Assembly: GCF_014650175.1 (NCBI RefSeq)
Contig: NZ_BMUL01000005.1
Span: forward strand, 269,969-333,968
Direction: 5' to 3'
Source: Streptomyces termitum
GTDB taxonomy: Bacteria; Actinomycetota; Actinomycetes; Streptomycetales; Streptomycetaceae
Length of the DNA: 64,000 nt
In this document: positions 7,310-16,712 of the stretch, in pieces
How the letters are laid out: each line of letters begins with the position of its first letter
How positions within the stretch are numbered: the stretch's first letter is position 1
The notes under the pieces: generated by a model
What the model saw: the letters and a program-made list of their open reading frames with translations, nothing else
Databases searched by the model: none
Told to the model about the DNA's origin: nothing
Translations under genes and position numbers: made by a program

Positions 7310-8968
7310 TCACGCGTCGTAGACGTCGGCCTTCCTCGGGCCGGGCTCCTGGACGCCGCCGCCGATGACCAGCGAGCGGTTGGTGAAGCGCTCGGTGTCC
7401 ACGTTGTGCTCGTCGAGGAAGCGGATCGCGGCGGTGTGCACGGCCCGCACCACGGGGGTCGCCATGCGGATGGCGTCGTCGGCCATGAAGCGGTTGCGCC
7501 AGAGCGGTCCCGCCCAGACGTGCCGCAGGCCGAAGGGCTCGGGCAGGCTCATCTTGCCGCCGAGGAACTCCAGGACCGGCGGGTACCAGGTGAGCGGGGC
7601 GCGGACGGCGAGCCGGACGATGTCGTCGGTGCCCAGGAGCGGCTGGGGGATCTCCTTGGTCTCCCAGAAGCGGACGGTCTTGGAGACCTCCTTGGACTTG
7701 CCCTTCGGCTTGCTGGTGAACAGGCCGTGGACGGGGCCGAGGGCGTGGCCGGTGACCTCGATGCGCAGGGTGTGGTGGAGCGAGGTGACGGTGACCATCA
7801 TGGTCAGCACCACGTTCCCGTCCCAGAGGGTGAACTGGACGCCCAGGTAGTGGCGGTTGCCGGCGCCGAACTGCTGCTCGTTGCAGATCCGCTGTATCTC
7901 GTGCGGCTTGACCTGGTAGTGGACGATGTTGTCGCCCTCGGGGCGGCTGACCTCGTCGGCGCCCTCGCCGACGGGGGAGACGATCCAGTGCTTGACGGTC
8001 GGCTTGGGGAAGCCGGTCTTCAGCGCGCCGCGCTCCAGCAGGGTGAGCTGGTCGTGGATCTTGCGGACCAGGTCCCAGGCGCGGAAGTCGTGGATCTCGC
8101 GGCCCTCCTGGGGGACGAGCTCCTCGGCGAGGGCCCAGCTGCCCCAGCGGGTGCCGAGGCCGAGGATGCCCTTGGGGCCGGCGTAGAAGACGACGTTGGA
8201 CTGCTGCTCGGCGGAGAGCTTCTCCAGGTTGACCCGCAGCTCCTCGGCGGACTTCTCGCCGGGGTCGGTGGGCACGGACTTGGGGACGTGGGCGCTGACG
8301 CCGCCGCCGCCGAGCAGGCCGCTCCAGCGGTCGCGCAGGTCGGTGGCGGCGCTGAGGCAGATCCGGCCGGCGAGGTACCAGCCGATGACCGGGGCGACGA
8401 TCATCGCCCGCAGGTAGTTGGGGAGCAGGCCGTCGAAGGGCAGCTTGACCAGGACGAGGAGGGCGAAGATGCCCACCGCGTAGAGCAGGGCGGTGCCGAG
8501 GGCGCTGCTCCGCTTGTTGGCCGACCCGGCGGCCATCCGGCGGAGGTGGATCACGCCGAGCCAGAGCAGCAGACCGGGCAGGAAGAGCACGCCGCAGACG
8601 AAGGTGACGAGGGTCAGCTTGGCGTCGCGGCGGCGCCGGATGTGGGTGGCGGCGAGGCAGTGCTCGACCACCGGCTGGGGCTCGGCGCCGAAGGACTGCA
8701 CGAGGGCCTTGCGGCCGCCGCCGAGCATCCGGACCTGGACGGCCCGGGAGAACGCCTCGCCCAGGTCGGGACGGAAGAGCTTCTCCCACTTCCCGGGCTT
8801 GATCGTGGTCTTGTAGTGCTCGTTGTCGGCGTCCTTGATGGTCTCCAGGGGGCTGTCCCGGTACGCGGCCGATGCCAGCGCGTTGGTCGCGCCGGTCAGG
8901 CCGCTGCCGCCCTGGAGCGGGATCTGTGCCCCGGGTCCGAAACCGTCGATCGCCACTTCCGCCCCCAT
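7310..8968 (-). CDS. Conserved membrane protein of unknown function
   Basis: The 552-aa protein from ATG 8968 (an in-frame GTG lies directly before it) has a hydrophilic N-terminus, then three hydrophobic segments between roughly residues 115 and 225 (LVTFVCGVLFLPGLLLWLGV, LLYAVGIFALLVLVKLPF, AMIVAPVIGWYLAGRICL). A large soluble C-terminal half follows, with a possible beta-rich core (HYLGVQFTLWDGNVVLTMMVTVT). I recognise no enzyme motif. AGGGA about 9 bases upstream supports the start. It converges on the HIT gene with about 20 bp between the stops and stands apart from the EF-G-like gene. No function can be assigned. Confidence 0.75.
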   Translation of the reverse strand: MGAEVAIDGFGPGAQIPLQGGSGLTGATNALASAAYRDSPLETIKDADNEHYKTTIKPGKWEKLFRPDLGEAFSRAVQVRMLGGGRKALVQSFGAEPQPVVEHCLAATHIRRRRDAKLTLVTFVCGVLFLPGLLLWLGVIHLRRMAAGSANKRSSALGTALLYAVGIFALLVLVKLPFDGLLPNYLRAMIVAPVIGWYLAGRICLSAATDLRDRWSGLLGGGGVSAHVPKSVPTDPGEKSAEELRVNLEKLSAEQQSNVVFYAGPKGILGLGTRWGSWALAEELVPQEGREIHDFRAWDLVRKIHDQLTLLERGALKTGFPKPTVKHWIVSPVGEGADEVSRPEGDNIVHYQVKPHEIQRICNEQQFGAGNRHYLGVQFTLWDGNVVLTMMVTVTSLHHTLRIEVTGHALGPVHGLFTSKPKGKSKEVSKTVRFWETKEIPQPLLGTDDIVRLAVRAPLTWYPPVLEFLGGKMSLPEPFGLRHVWAGPLWRNRFMADDAIRMATPVVRAVHTAAIRFLDEHNVDTERFTNRSLVIGGGVQEPGPRKADVYDA

Positions 8969-9142
8969 CACCGCGAGTCCCTGTGCGGGCTGTTCCCGAC
9001 TGCCGCGCCCCGCACACCTGTCGAGCTGGGCACCCCAGCGTAACCGGGCGGCGTGGTATGCGTCACCGCCTGTGGACAACCGCGACCGGAACCCGTCCGC
9101 CCGCTCCGGCCCGCCGGGCGGGAACCGCTGCCGGTGCGTCAA

Positions 9143-11350
9143 CTAAGGGCGGTTTCCGGCCTGTTCTCCGAGGCGTTCGGCGATCTGAGGGGGCATCGGC
9201 TCGTGACGGGCGTACGCGCGCTCGAACCGGCCGGTGCCGTGCGAGACGGACCCGAGGTCGACCGCGTACCGGACGATCTCGATCTCGGGGACCTCGGCCC
9301 GCACCTCGGTGCGGCCGGGGCCCGCCCGGTCGGTGCCGACGACCCGGCCGCGCCGCCCGGAGAGGTCGCCCATGACGGCGCCGACGTACTCGTCGGGGAC
9401 GAGGACCCGGACCTCGGCGACGGGTTCGAGGAGGTGCACCGGCGCGTCGGCGGCGGCCTCGCGCAGGGCCAGCGCCCCGGCGGTCTGGAAGGCGGCGTCG
9501 GAGGAGTCGACCGCGTGGGCCCTGCCGTCCCGGAGGGTGACCCGGACGTCGACCAGCGGATGCCCGGCGGCGACCCCGCGCGCGGCCTGGGCCCGTACGC
9601 CCTTCTCCACGGAGGCGACGAACGGGCGGGGCACCGCGCCGCCCACCACCCGGTCGGCGAACTCGACGCCGCTGCCCGGCGGGAGCGGCTCGACGTCGAT
9701 CTCGCAGACCGCGAACTGGCCGTGGCCGCCGGACTGCTTGACGTGCCGTCCGCGCCCGGAGGCGGGGGCGCCGAAGGTCTCGCGCAGGGCGACCCGGTAC
9801 GGCACCGGGTCCACCCGCACCCCGTACCGGCCGCGCAGCCGCTCCAGGGCCACGTCCTGGTGGGCCTCGCCCAGGCACCACAGCACCACCTGGCCGGTGT
9901 CCGGGTTCCGTTCGAGGCGGAGCACCGGGTCCTCCGCGACGAGCCGGGCCAGGCCCTGGGAGAGCCGGTCCTCGTCGGCCCTGCCGTGGGCCTCGACGGC
10001 GAGCGGGAGCAGCGGTTCGGGCAGCGGCCACGGGGCGATCAGCAGCGGGTCGTCCGGGTCGGAGAGGGTGTCGCCGGTCTCGGCGCGGCCGAGGCGGGCG
10101 ACGCAGGCCAGGTCCCCGGCGACGCACGCGGCGGCGGGCCGCTGCTCGCCGCCGAAGGGGGAGGTGAGGGCGCCGACCCGCTCCTCGACGTCGTGGTCCT
10201 CGTGGCCCCGGTCGGCGAGGCCGTGGCCGGAGACGTGCACGGCGCCGTCGGGGCGCAGGGTGCCGGAGAAGACCCGGACCAGCGAGATCCGGCCCTGGTA
10301 GGGGTCGGCGGCGGTCTTCACGACCTCGGCGGCGAGCGGCCCGTCGGGGTCGCAGGCGAGCGGGGGCCGGGGCTCGCCGCCGGGGCCGGTGACGGCGACC
10401 GGCGGGTGCTCCAGGGGGGAGGGGAAGCCGCGGACGATCAGGTCGAGGAGTTCCGCGGTGCCCAGCCCCCGGCCGGTGCCGCCGGGGGCGGGCGCGGCGG
10501 GCAGGACGGGGTGGAAGCCGCCGCGCGCGACGGCCTTCTCCAGGTCGGCGACGAGGACGCCGGGGTCGGTCTCCTCGCCGCCGAGGTAGCGCTCCATGAG
10601 CGTCTCGTCCTCGCTCTCGGCGATGACGCCCTCGATGAGCCGGGCGCGGGCCCCGGCAAGGCGCTCCCGCTCGGCGGCGTCGGGCTCCCGCTCGGTCCGC
10701 GCGTCCCCGGAGAGGTCGAGGACCCGCCCGGTGAGCAGGTCGAGCAGGCCGGTGGCGGGGGCGTGCCCGCCGGGGCCCCCGGGGCCGTGCACGGGCAGGT
10801 ACAGGGGGAGCACGGCGTCGGGGTCGCCGGCGCCGAAGAGGCGCGCGCAGACGCCGGTCAGCTCGTCGAAGCCGGTGCGGGCGGTGTCGAGGTGGGTGAC
10901 GACGATCGCCCGGGGCGTGCCGGCGGCCGCGCACTCCTCCCAGACCGCCCGGGTGACGGCGGCGACGGCGTCGGCCTCCTGGGCGGCGGAGACGACGAAG
11001 AGGGCCGCGTCCGCCGCGCGCAGCCCGGCCCGCAGCTCGCCGACGAAATCGGGGGAGCCCGGGGTGTCGAGCAGGTTGATCCGGTGGTCCCGCCAGCCGA
11101 CCGGGACGAGGGAGAGCTGGACGGAGTGGTGCCGGCGGCGTTCGATCTCGTCGTGGTCGGAGACGGTCGCGCCGTCCTCGACCCGGCCGGCCCGGGAGAC
11201 CGCCCCGGCGGTCCGGGCGAGCGCCTCGACCAGGGTCGTCTTGCCGGCCCCGCTGTGGCCGACCAGCACCACGTTCCGTATCCGCGCGGGGTGGTCGGCC
11301 GCCGGTGCCCTGCCCGCGGCTCCGGCGGGGGTGCGCGCCTTGTCGCCCAT
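9143..11350 (-). CDS. Elongation factor G-like GTPase (EF-G2 type)
   Basis: The 735-aa protein is colinear with EF-G: a G domain with G1 GHSGAGKTT, G3 DTPG and a switch I region (ERRRHHSVQLS), followed by domains II-V including YRVALRETF and the domain IV/V region ending RFERAYARHEPMPP. The G4 motif, normally NKxD, reads THLD, so guanine recognition may be altered. Related EF-G2 proteins of actinobacteria form a second clade that does not replace canonical fusA; some members have weak or no translocase activity. It probably binds ribosomes, but the role is unclear. A GGAGG Shine-Dalgarno precedes ATG 11350. It is divergent from pgsA. Confidence 0.88.
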   Translation of the reverse strand: MGDKARTPAGAAGRAPAADHPARIRNVVLVGHSGAGKTTLVEALARTAGAVSRAGRVEDGATVSDHDEIERRRHHSVQLSLVPVGWRDHRINLLDTPGSPDFVGELRAGLRAADAALFVVSAAQEADAVAAVTRAVWEECAAAGTPRAIVVTHLDTARTGFDELTGVCARLFGAGDPDAVLPLYLPVHGPGGPGGHAPATGLLDLLTGRVLDLSGDARTEREPDAAERERLAGARARLIEGVIAESEDETLMERYLGGEETDPGVLVADLEKAVARGGFHPVLPAAPAPGGTGRGLGTAELLDLIVRGFPSPLEHPPVAVTGPGGEPRPPLACDPDGPLAAEVVKTAADPYQGRISLVRVFSGTLRPDGAVHVSGHGLADRGHEDHDVEERVGALTSPFGGEQRPAAACVAGDLACVARLGRAETGDTLSDPDDPLLIAPWPLPEPLLPLAVEAHGRADEDRLSQGLARLVAEDPVLRLERNPDTGQVVLWCLGEAHQDVALERLRGRYGVRVDPVPYRVALRETFGAPASGRGRHVKQSGGHGQFAVCEIDVEPLPPGSGVEFADRVVGGAVPRPFVASVEKGVRAQAARGVAAGHPLVDVRVTLRDGRAHAVDSSDAAFQTAGALALREAAADAPVHLLEPVAEVRVLVPDEYVGAVMGDLSGRRGRVVGTDRAGPGRTEVRAEVPEIEIVRYAVDLGSVSHGTGRFERAYARHEPMPPQIAERLGEQAGNRP

Positions 11351-11615
11351 GGTGTCCTCCCGGCTGGACGGCGGTGAGGGGTGCGCGGGCGCGCGGGGGA
11401 GTGGCTTCGCCGAGCGGCTCCGGCGGTGCCCGCCGTGCTCCTACGAGCTTCGCACCGACGCCGGGACGCGGCCATCCGTCGTACACGGGCGGGCCCCCAG
11501 GGGGGTGGCGACGCGGCGGGGCGGGTGCGCTCCCGTGCCGCGGCACGCGCGTGGCTACGATGGGTGAGCCGGTGGTCATGGGACCGCGCGGCCCGCCGAA
11601 ACCTCCGGGAAGGCC

Positions 11616-12281
11616 ATGCTGAACAAGTACGCGCGTGCGTTTTTTACGCGTGTCCTCACACCGTTCGCCGCGTTTCTCCTCCGCCGGGGCGTCAGTCCCG
11701 ACGCCGTGACGCTGATCGGCACGGCGGGAGTGGTCGCCGGTGCGCTGGTCTTCTTCCCCCGGGGCGAGTTCTTCTGGGGCACGATCGTCATCACCCTGTT
11801 CGTCTTCTCCGACCTGGTCGACGGGAACATGGCGCGGCAGGCGGGGATCTCCAGCCGCTGGGGCGCCTTCCTCGACTCCACCCTGGACCGGGTGGCGGAC
11901 GGGGCGATCTTCGGCGGGTTCGCGCTCTGGTACGCGGGCACGGGCGACGACAACGTGCTGTGCGCGGTCGCGATCTTCTGCCTGGCGAGCGGCCAGGTCG
12001 TCTCGTACACCAAGGCGCGAGGCGAATCGATTGGCCTGCCGGTGGCGGTGAACGGTCTGATCGAGCGGGCCGAGCGGCTGGTGATCTCGCTGGTCGCCGC
12101 CGGAGTCTCCGGCCTGCACGCCTTCGGGGTGCCCGGCGTGGACGTGCTGCTGCCGATCGCGCTGTGGGTGGTGGCCGTCGGCTCGGCCGTGACGCTGGGC
12201 CAGCGGGTCGTGACGGTGCGCAGGGAAGCGGCCGAGGCGGACGCCGCCCCGGCCACCGGGGGGAGCGGGGCGGGAACGTGA
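11616..12281 (+). CDS. pgsA: Phosphatidylinositol phosphate synthase (CDP-alcohol phosphatidyltransferase)
   Basis: The 221-aa integral membrane enzyme has the CDP-alcohol signature D-L-V-D-G-N-M-A-R, then G-A-F-L-D-S-T-L-D-R, matching Dx2DGx2ARx8Gx3Dx3D. The Asp residues bind metal and the nucleotide. In actinobacteria this family member joins CDP-diacylglycerol and inositol-1-phosphate. The next genes (acyltransferase, PimA) use phosphatidylinositol, which supports that assignment over phosphatidylglycerophosphate synthase. Four to six hydrophobic segments follow. The start has GGGAAGG just upstream, and a -10-like TACGAT occurs at 11556-11561. Its stop overlaps the next gene's GTG by 4 bp. 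The C-terminus is an Ala/Gly-rich tail. Confidence 0.92.
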   Translation: MLNKYARAFFTRVLTPFAAFLLRRGVSPDAVTLIGTAGVVAGALVFFPRGEFFWGTIVITLFVFSDLVDGNMARQAGISSRWGAFLDSTLDRVADGAIFGGFALWYAGTGDDNVLCAVAIFCLASGQVVSYTKARGESIGLPVAVNGLIERAERLVISLVAAGVSGLHAFGVPGVDVLLPIALWVVAVGSAVTLGQRVVTVRREAAEADAAPATGGSGAGT

Positions 12282-13183
12282 GCGGGATCAGGGAGAAGCT
12301 GACCGACGGCCTGTACGGGCTGGGCTGGGCGACCGTGAAGAAGCTGCCCGAGCCGGCGGCCAAGGCCCTCGGCCGGAAGATCGCCGACACGGTCTGGAAG
12401 CGGCGCGGCAAGGGCGTGCTGCGGCTGGAGGCGAACCTCGCGCGCGTGGTGCCCGACGCCACGCCGGAGCGGCTGGCCGAGCTGTCGAAGGCCGGGATGC
12501 GCTCGTACATGCGCTACTGGATGGAGTCCTTCCGGCTGCCCACGTGGAGCCGGGAGCGGGCCGCGGCCAGCTTCGACCCCAAGGGCGCGCACCACCTGAA
12601 GGAGGCGCTCGCCTCCGACCGGGGCGTCGTCCTGGCCCTGCCCCACATGGGCAACTGGGACGTGGCCGGCGTCTGGGTCACCCGCGCGCTCGACACCCCC
12701 TTCACGACCGTCGCGGAGCGGCTCAGGCCCGAGTCCCTGTACGACCGCTTCGTCGCCTACCGGGAGTCCCTCGGCATGGAGGTGCTGCCGCACACCGGCG
12801 GCGCCGCCTTCGGGACCCTGGCCCGGCGGCTGCGGGCCGGCGGCCTGGTCTGCCTCGTCGCCGACCGCGACCTGTCCGCCTCCGGGGTGGAGGTCTCCTT
12901 CTTCGGCGAGCCCACCCGGATGCCCGCCGGGCCCGCCGTCCTCGCGCTCCAGACGAACTCCCTGCTGCTGCCGGTGACCCTCTGGTACGACGACACCGAC
13001 GTGATGAAGGGGCAGGTGCACGCGCCCCTGGACGTGCCGGAGGCGGGCACCCGGGCCGAGAAGGCGGCCGCCATGACGCAGAACCTCGCGGACGTCTTCG
13101 CCGGGGCCATCGCGGACCACCCGGAGGACTGGCACATGCTCCAGCGCCTGTGGCTCGCCGACCTGGAGGAGCGCACCCCGTGA
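12278..13183 (+). CDS. Phosphatidylinositol mannoside acyltransferase (PatA-like, HtrB/LpxL superfamily)
   Basis: The 301-aa protein is a lysophospholipid acyltransferase-superfamily member with the catalytic HMGNWD (H-x4-D) box and downstream conserved blocks VADRDLSASGVEVSFFGE and PAGPAVLALQT. In mycobacteria the gene between pgsA and pimA is PatA, which transfers palmitate to the mannose of PIM1/PIM2; the identical order here supports that function. It probably acts at the inner leaflet of the plasma membrane. The GTG start is shared in a GTGA overlap with the pgsA stop, and its own stop overlaps the pimA GTG, so the three genes are translationally coupled. Confidence 0.9.
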   Translation: MSGIREKLTDGLYGLGWATVKKLPEPAAKALGRKIADTVWKRRGKGVLRLEANLARVVPDATPERLAELSKAGMRSYMRYWMESFRLPTWSRERAAASFDPKGAHHLKEALASDRGVVLALPHMGNWDVAGVWVTRALDTPFTTVAERLRPESLYDRFVAYRESLGMEVLPHTGGAAFGTLARRLRAGGLVCLVADRDLSASGVEVSFFGEPTRMPAGPAVLALQTNSLLLPVTLWYDDTDVMKGQVHAPLDVPEAGTRAEKAAAMTQNLADVFAGAIADHPEDWHMLQRLWLADLEERTP

Positions 13184-14334
13184 GGATCGGCATCGTCTGC
13201 CCGTACTCCTGGGACGTGCCGGGCGGCGTCCAGTTCCACATCCGCGACCTCGCGGAGCACCTGATCAAGCTCGGGCACGAGGTGTCCGTCCTGGCCCCCG
13301 CCGACGACGACACCCCGCTGCCGCCGTACGTGGTCTCCGCGGGCCGGGCTGTGCCCGTCTCGTACAACGGCTCCGTCGCGCGGCTCAGCTTCGGCTTCCT
13401 GTCCGCCGCGCGCGTGCGGCGCTGGCTGCACGACGGCACCTTCGACGTCGTGCACATCCACGAGCCGACCTCGCCCTCGCTGGGCCTGCTCACCTGCTGG
13501 GCGGCGCAGGGGCCGATCGTGGCGACCTTCCACACCTCCAACCCGCGCTCGCGGGCGATGATCGCCGCCTATCCGATCCTCCAGCCCGCGCTGGAGAAGA
13601 TCAGCGCCCGGATCGCGGTGAGCGAGTACGCGCGCCGCACGCTGGTCGAGCACCTCGGCGGCGACGCGGTCGTCATCCCCAACGGCGTGGACGTCGGCTT
13701 CTTCGCCGGCGCCGAGCCGAAGGCCGAGTGGCAGGGGGAGACCCTCGGCTTCATCGGCCGCATCGACGAGCCCCGCAAGGGCCTGCCGGTCCTGATGCGG
13801 GCGCTGCCCCGGATCCTCACCGAGCGGCCGGGGGCCCGGCTGCTCGTCGCCGGGCGGGGCGACGAGGAGGAGGCGGTGGCCTCGCTGCCGCGCGAACTGC
13901 GCTCCCGGGTGGAGTTCCTCGGCATGGTCAGCGACGAGGACAAGGCGCGGCTGCTGCGCAGCGTGGACGTGTACGTGGCGCCCAACACCGGCGGCGAGAG
14001 CTTCGGCATCATCCTCGTCGAGGCGCTCTCGGCGGGCGCGCCGGTGCTCGCCTCCGACCTGGACGCCTTCGCGCAGGTCCTCGACCAGGGGGCGGCGGGC
14101 CAGCTCTTCGCCAACGAGGACGCCGACGCGCTGGCCGACGCGGCGATCCGGCTCCTCGGCGACGAGGCCCGGCGCGCCGAACTGAGCGCCCGGGGCTCGG
14201 CCCACGTGCGGCGCTTCGACTGGTCGACGGTGGGCGCGGACATCCTGGCCGTCTACGAGACGGTGACGGACGGCGCGGCGGCGGTCGACACGGACGAGAA
14301 GACGGGCGGCCTGCGGGCCAGACTGGGGCTGTAG
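13180..14334 (+). CDS. pimA: Phosphatidylinositol mannosyltransferase PimA (GT4 family)
   Basis: The 384-aa glycosyltransferase starts MRIGIVCPYSWDVPGGVQ, the GT4 N-terminus with the flexible PGGVQ loop typical of PimA, and has HIHEP, FHTSNP and the C-terminal donor-binding region GRIDEPRKGLPVL with E-x7-E as GESFGIILVEAL. PimA moves mannose from GDP-mannose to position 2 of the inositol in phosphatidylinositol on the cytosolic face of the membrane. Position after pgsA and PatA matches the mycobacterial cluster. The GTG overlaps the upstream stop. A hydrophilic, disordered tail follows residue about 365. Confidence 0.93.
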   Translation: MRIGIVCPYSWDVPGGVQFHIRDLAEHLIKLGHEVSVLAPADDDTPLPPYVVSAGRAVPVSYNGSVARLSFGFLSAARVRRWLHDGTFDVVHIHEPTSPSLGLLTCWAAQGPIVATFHTSNPRSRAMIAAYPILQPALEKISARIAVSEYARRTLVEHLGGDAVVIPNGVDVGFFAGAEPKAEWQGETLGFIGRIDEPRKGLPVLMRALPRILTERPGARLLVAGRGDEEEAVASLPRELRSRVEFLGMVSDEDKARLLRSVDVYVAPNTGGESFGIILVEALSAGAPVLASDLDAFAQVLDQGAAGQLFANEDADALADAAIRLLGDEARRAELSARGSAHVRRFDWSTVGADILAVYETVTDGAAAVDTDEKTGGLRARLGL

Positions 14335-14452
14335 CGGGGCCGGGGGGCGCCGTACCGCGCCCGCACGCGGGTACGGCGCTCCCGGCCGCCCGGCCCCCGT
14401 CCCGTCCGCCCGTGACCAGGGCCTCCGGGCCGGGACACCCCCGCCGCCCGGG

Positions 14453-14466
14453 TAGCCTGTGCGCCC
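14453..14466 (+). promoter_or_regulatory. -10 element for LemA-like gene
   Basis: TAGCCT at 14453-14458 lies 8 bp before the GTG at 14467; with no Shine-Dalgarno present, this suggests a leaderless message. A weak -35 (GGGACA, 14432-14437) is 15 bp upstream. Confidence 0.45.
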
Positions 14467-15009
14467 GTGATGGAAACCCTGATCTGGACCGTCGTCGCGC
14501 TGGTGTTCATCGGCGTCTACCTCAGCTGGACCGCCGGCCGGCTCGACCGGCTGCACACCCGCATCGACGCCGCCCGCGCCGCGCTCGACGCGCAGCTCCT
14601 GCGGCGGGCCTCGGTCGCGCAGGAACTGGCCACCTCCGGAGTGCTCGACCCGGCCGCCTCGATCGTGCTGTACGAAGCCGCGCACGCGGCCCGGCAGGCC
14701 GAGGAGGAGCAGCGGGAGGTCGCCGAGAGCGAGTTGAGCCAGGCGCTGCGGGCGGTCTTCGGGGAGCCCGAGCAGGTCGAGGCGGTCCGGGAGGCGCCCG
14801 GCGGCGAGGCGGCCGCCGGCGAGCTGGCCGCCGCGGTCCGCCGCGTACCGATGGCCCGCCGCTTCCACAACGACGCGGTCCGCGCGGCCCGCGCGCTGCG
14901 CCGCCACCGCAAGGTCCGCTGGTTCCGGCTGGCGGGCCACGCGCCCTTCCCGATGGCCTTCGAAATGGACGACGAACCGCCGGTGGCCCTGGCCGATCGC
15001 CCGTCCTGA
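14467..15009 (+). CDS. LemA-like single-pass membrane protein
   Basis: The 180-aa protein has one N-terminal transmembrane helix (LIWTVVALVFIGVYLSWTAG) followed by a long helical region (RLDRLHTRIDAARAALDAQLLRR) and, near the C-terminus, MARRFHNDAVRAARALRRHRK then PFPMAFEMDD. The helix, the F(Y/H)NDAVR motif and the F-x-M/A ending correspond to LemA-family proteins, which are small membrane proteins of undefined role. Identity looks distant, so I call it LemA-like. GTG 14467 and ATG 14470 are adjacent in frame. It follows pimA but has its own -10 element. Confidence 0.7.
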   Translation: MMETLIWTVVALVFIGVYLSWTAGRLDRLHTRIDAARAALDAQLLRRASVAQELATSGVLDPAASIVLYEAAHAARQAEEEQREVAESELSQALRAVFGEPEQVEAVREAPGGEAAAGELAAAVRRVPMARRFHNDAVRAARALRRHRKVRWFRLAGHAPFPMAFEMDDEPPVALADRPS

Positions 15010-15144
15010 TCCGCACTGGCCTCGGATTCACGAGAAAACGATCCACCGGCTGCGCATTGGCCCTTGCTGTGGACCGCTCGTGGGCGATTTCCTCACCCTA
15101 GTCGTCAACGTCCCGTTGAACCCGTTGTCACGAGTGAGGTTCCC

Positions 15145-16053
15145 GTGTCCAGCTCCAGCACCCCCCAGTCCCCCGAGACCGGTACCGCCCGCGTGAAGCG
15201 CGGCATGGCCGAGCAGCTCAAGGGCGGCGTGATCATGGACGTGGTCAACGCCGAGCAGGCGAAGATCGCCGAGGACGCCGGCGCCGTCGCCGTCATGGCC
15301 CTGGAGCGGGTCCCCGCGGACATCCGCAAGGACGGCGGCGTCGCCCGCATGTCGGACCCGAACATGATCGAGGAGATCATCGGCGCGGTCTCCATCCCGG
15401 TGATGGCCAAGTCCCGCATCGGCCACTTCGTCGAGGCCCAGGTCCTCCAGTCCCTCGGCGTCGACTACATCGACGAGTCCGAGGTCCTCACCCCGGCCGA
15501 CGAGGTCAACCACTCCGACAAGTGGGCCTTCACCACCCCCTTCGTCTGTGGTGCCACCAACCTGGGCGAGGCCCTGCGCCGCATCGCCGAGGGCGCGGCC
15601 ATGATCCGCTCCAAGGGCGAGGCCGGCACCGGCAACGTCGTCGAGGCCGTCCGCCACCTGCGCCAGATCAAGAACGAGATCGCCCGCCTGCGCGGCTTCG
15701 ACAACAACGAGCTGTTCGCCGCCGCCAAGGAGCTGCGCGCCCCGTACGAGCTGGTCAAGGAGGTCGCCGAGCTCGGCAAGCTGCCCGTCGTCCTCTTCTC
15801 CGCCGGTGGCGTCGCCACCCCTGCCGACGCCGCGCTGATGCGCCAGCTCGGCGCCGAGGGCGTCTTCGTCGGCTCCGGCATCTTCAAGTCCGGCGACCCG
15901 GCCAAGCGCGCCGCCGCCATCGTGAAGGCCACCACCTTCTACGACGACCCGAAGGTCATCGCCGACGCCTCCCGCAACCTCGGCGAGGCCATGGTCGGCA
16001 TCAACTGCGACACCCTCCCCGAGTCCGAGCGCTACGCCAACCGGGGCTGGTAA
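15145..16053 (+). CDS. pdxS: Pyridoxal 5'-phosphate synthase, PdxS subunit
   Basis: The 302-aa TIM-barrel enzyme contains [10 protein letters not shown] (catalytic Asp), VMAKSRIGH (K89, forms the imine with ribose 5-phosphate) and [10 protein letters not shown] (second catalytic Lys). With ammonia from PdxT it condenses ribose 5-phosphate and glyceraldehyde 3-phosphate into PLP. Twelve PdxS form the core of a 24-mer. I chose GTG 15145 because GAGG lies 5 bases upstream and the length fits the family; the open frame runs 27 codons further up. pdxT follows after 6 bp. Mycobacterium also has pdxS-pdxT near pimA and yebC. Confidence 0.97.
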   Translation: MSSSSTPQSPETGTARVKRGMAEQLKGGVIMDVVNAEQAKIAEDAGAVAVMALERVPADIRKDGGVARMSDPNMIEEIIGAVSIPVMAKSRIGHFVEAQVLQSLGVDYIDESEVLTPADEVNHSDKWAFTTPFVCGATNLGEALRRIAEGAAMIRSKGEAGTGNVVEAVRHLRQIKNEIARLRGFDNNELFAAAKELRAPYELVKEVAELGKLPVVLFSAGGVATPADAALMRQLGAEGVFVGSGIFKSGDPAKRAAAIVKATTFYDDPKVIADASRNLGEAMVGINCDTLPESERYANRGW

Positions 16054-16059
16054 CCACCG

Positions 16060-16650
16060 ATGAGCAGCACCCCCGTCGTCGGCGTCCTGGCCCTCCAGGG
16101 CGACGTCCGGGAGCACCTGATCGCCCTGGCCGCGGCGGACGCCGTGGCCAGGCCGGTCCGGCGCCCCGAAGAGCTCGCCGAGGTGGACGCCCTGGTCCTC
16201 CCCGGCGGCGAGTCCACCACCATCTCCAAGCTGGCCGCCCTCTTCGGCCTGACGGAGCCGGTCCGCGAGCGGATCGCCGCGGGCATGCCGGTCTACGGCA
16301 CCTGCGCCGGCCTGATCATGCTCGCCGACAAGATCCTCGACCCGCGCTCGGGCCAGGAGACCTTCGGCGGCATCGACATGATCGTCCGCCGCAACGCCTT
16401 CGGCCGGCAGAACGAGTCCTTCGAGGCCGCCGTCGCCGTCCGGGGAGTGGACACCCCCGTCGAGGGCGTCTTCATCCGGGCCCCCTGGGTGGAGTCCGTC
16501 GGCGCCGGGGCCGAGGTCCTCGCCGAGCACCGGGGCCACATCGTGGCCGTGCGGCAGGGCAACGCCCTGGCGACCTCGTTCCACCCCGAGCTGACCGGCG
16601 ACCACCGGATCCACGCACTCTTCGTCGACATGGTGCGCGCGGAACGGTGA
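16060..16650 (+). CDS. pdxT: Pyridoxal 5'-phosphate synthase glutaminase, PdxT subunit
   Basis: The 196-aa class I glutamine amidotransferase starts [14 protein letters not shown] and has LPGGESTT (oxyanion-hole region), the nucleophile in YGTCAGL (C82) and the His/Glu pair in SFHPEL. It releases ammonia from glutamine and channels it to PdxS. The gene starts 6 bp after the pdxS stop, so the pair is cotranscribed in equimolar fashion. Confidence 0.97.
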   Translation: MSSTPVVGVLALQGDVREHLIALAAADAVARPVRRPEELAEVDALVLPGGESTTISKLAALFGLTEPVRERIAAGMPVYGTCAGLIMLADKILDPRSGQETFGGIDMIVRRNAFGRQNESFEAAVAVRGVDTPVEGVFIRAPWVESVGAGAEVLAEHRGHIVAVRQGNALATSFHPELTGDHRIHALFVDMVRAER

Positions 16651-16712
16651 TCCGGTCCTTGTAGGATTCTGGGGTTCGTTCAGTACACGGGTTACGCGAA
16701 GGAGACAGGCAG

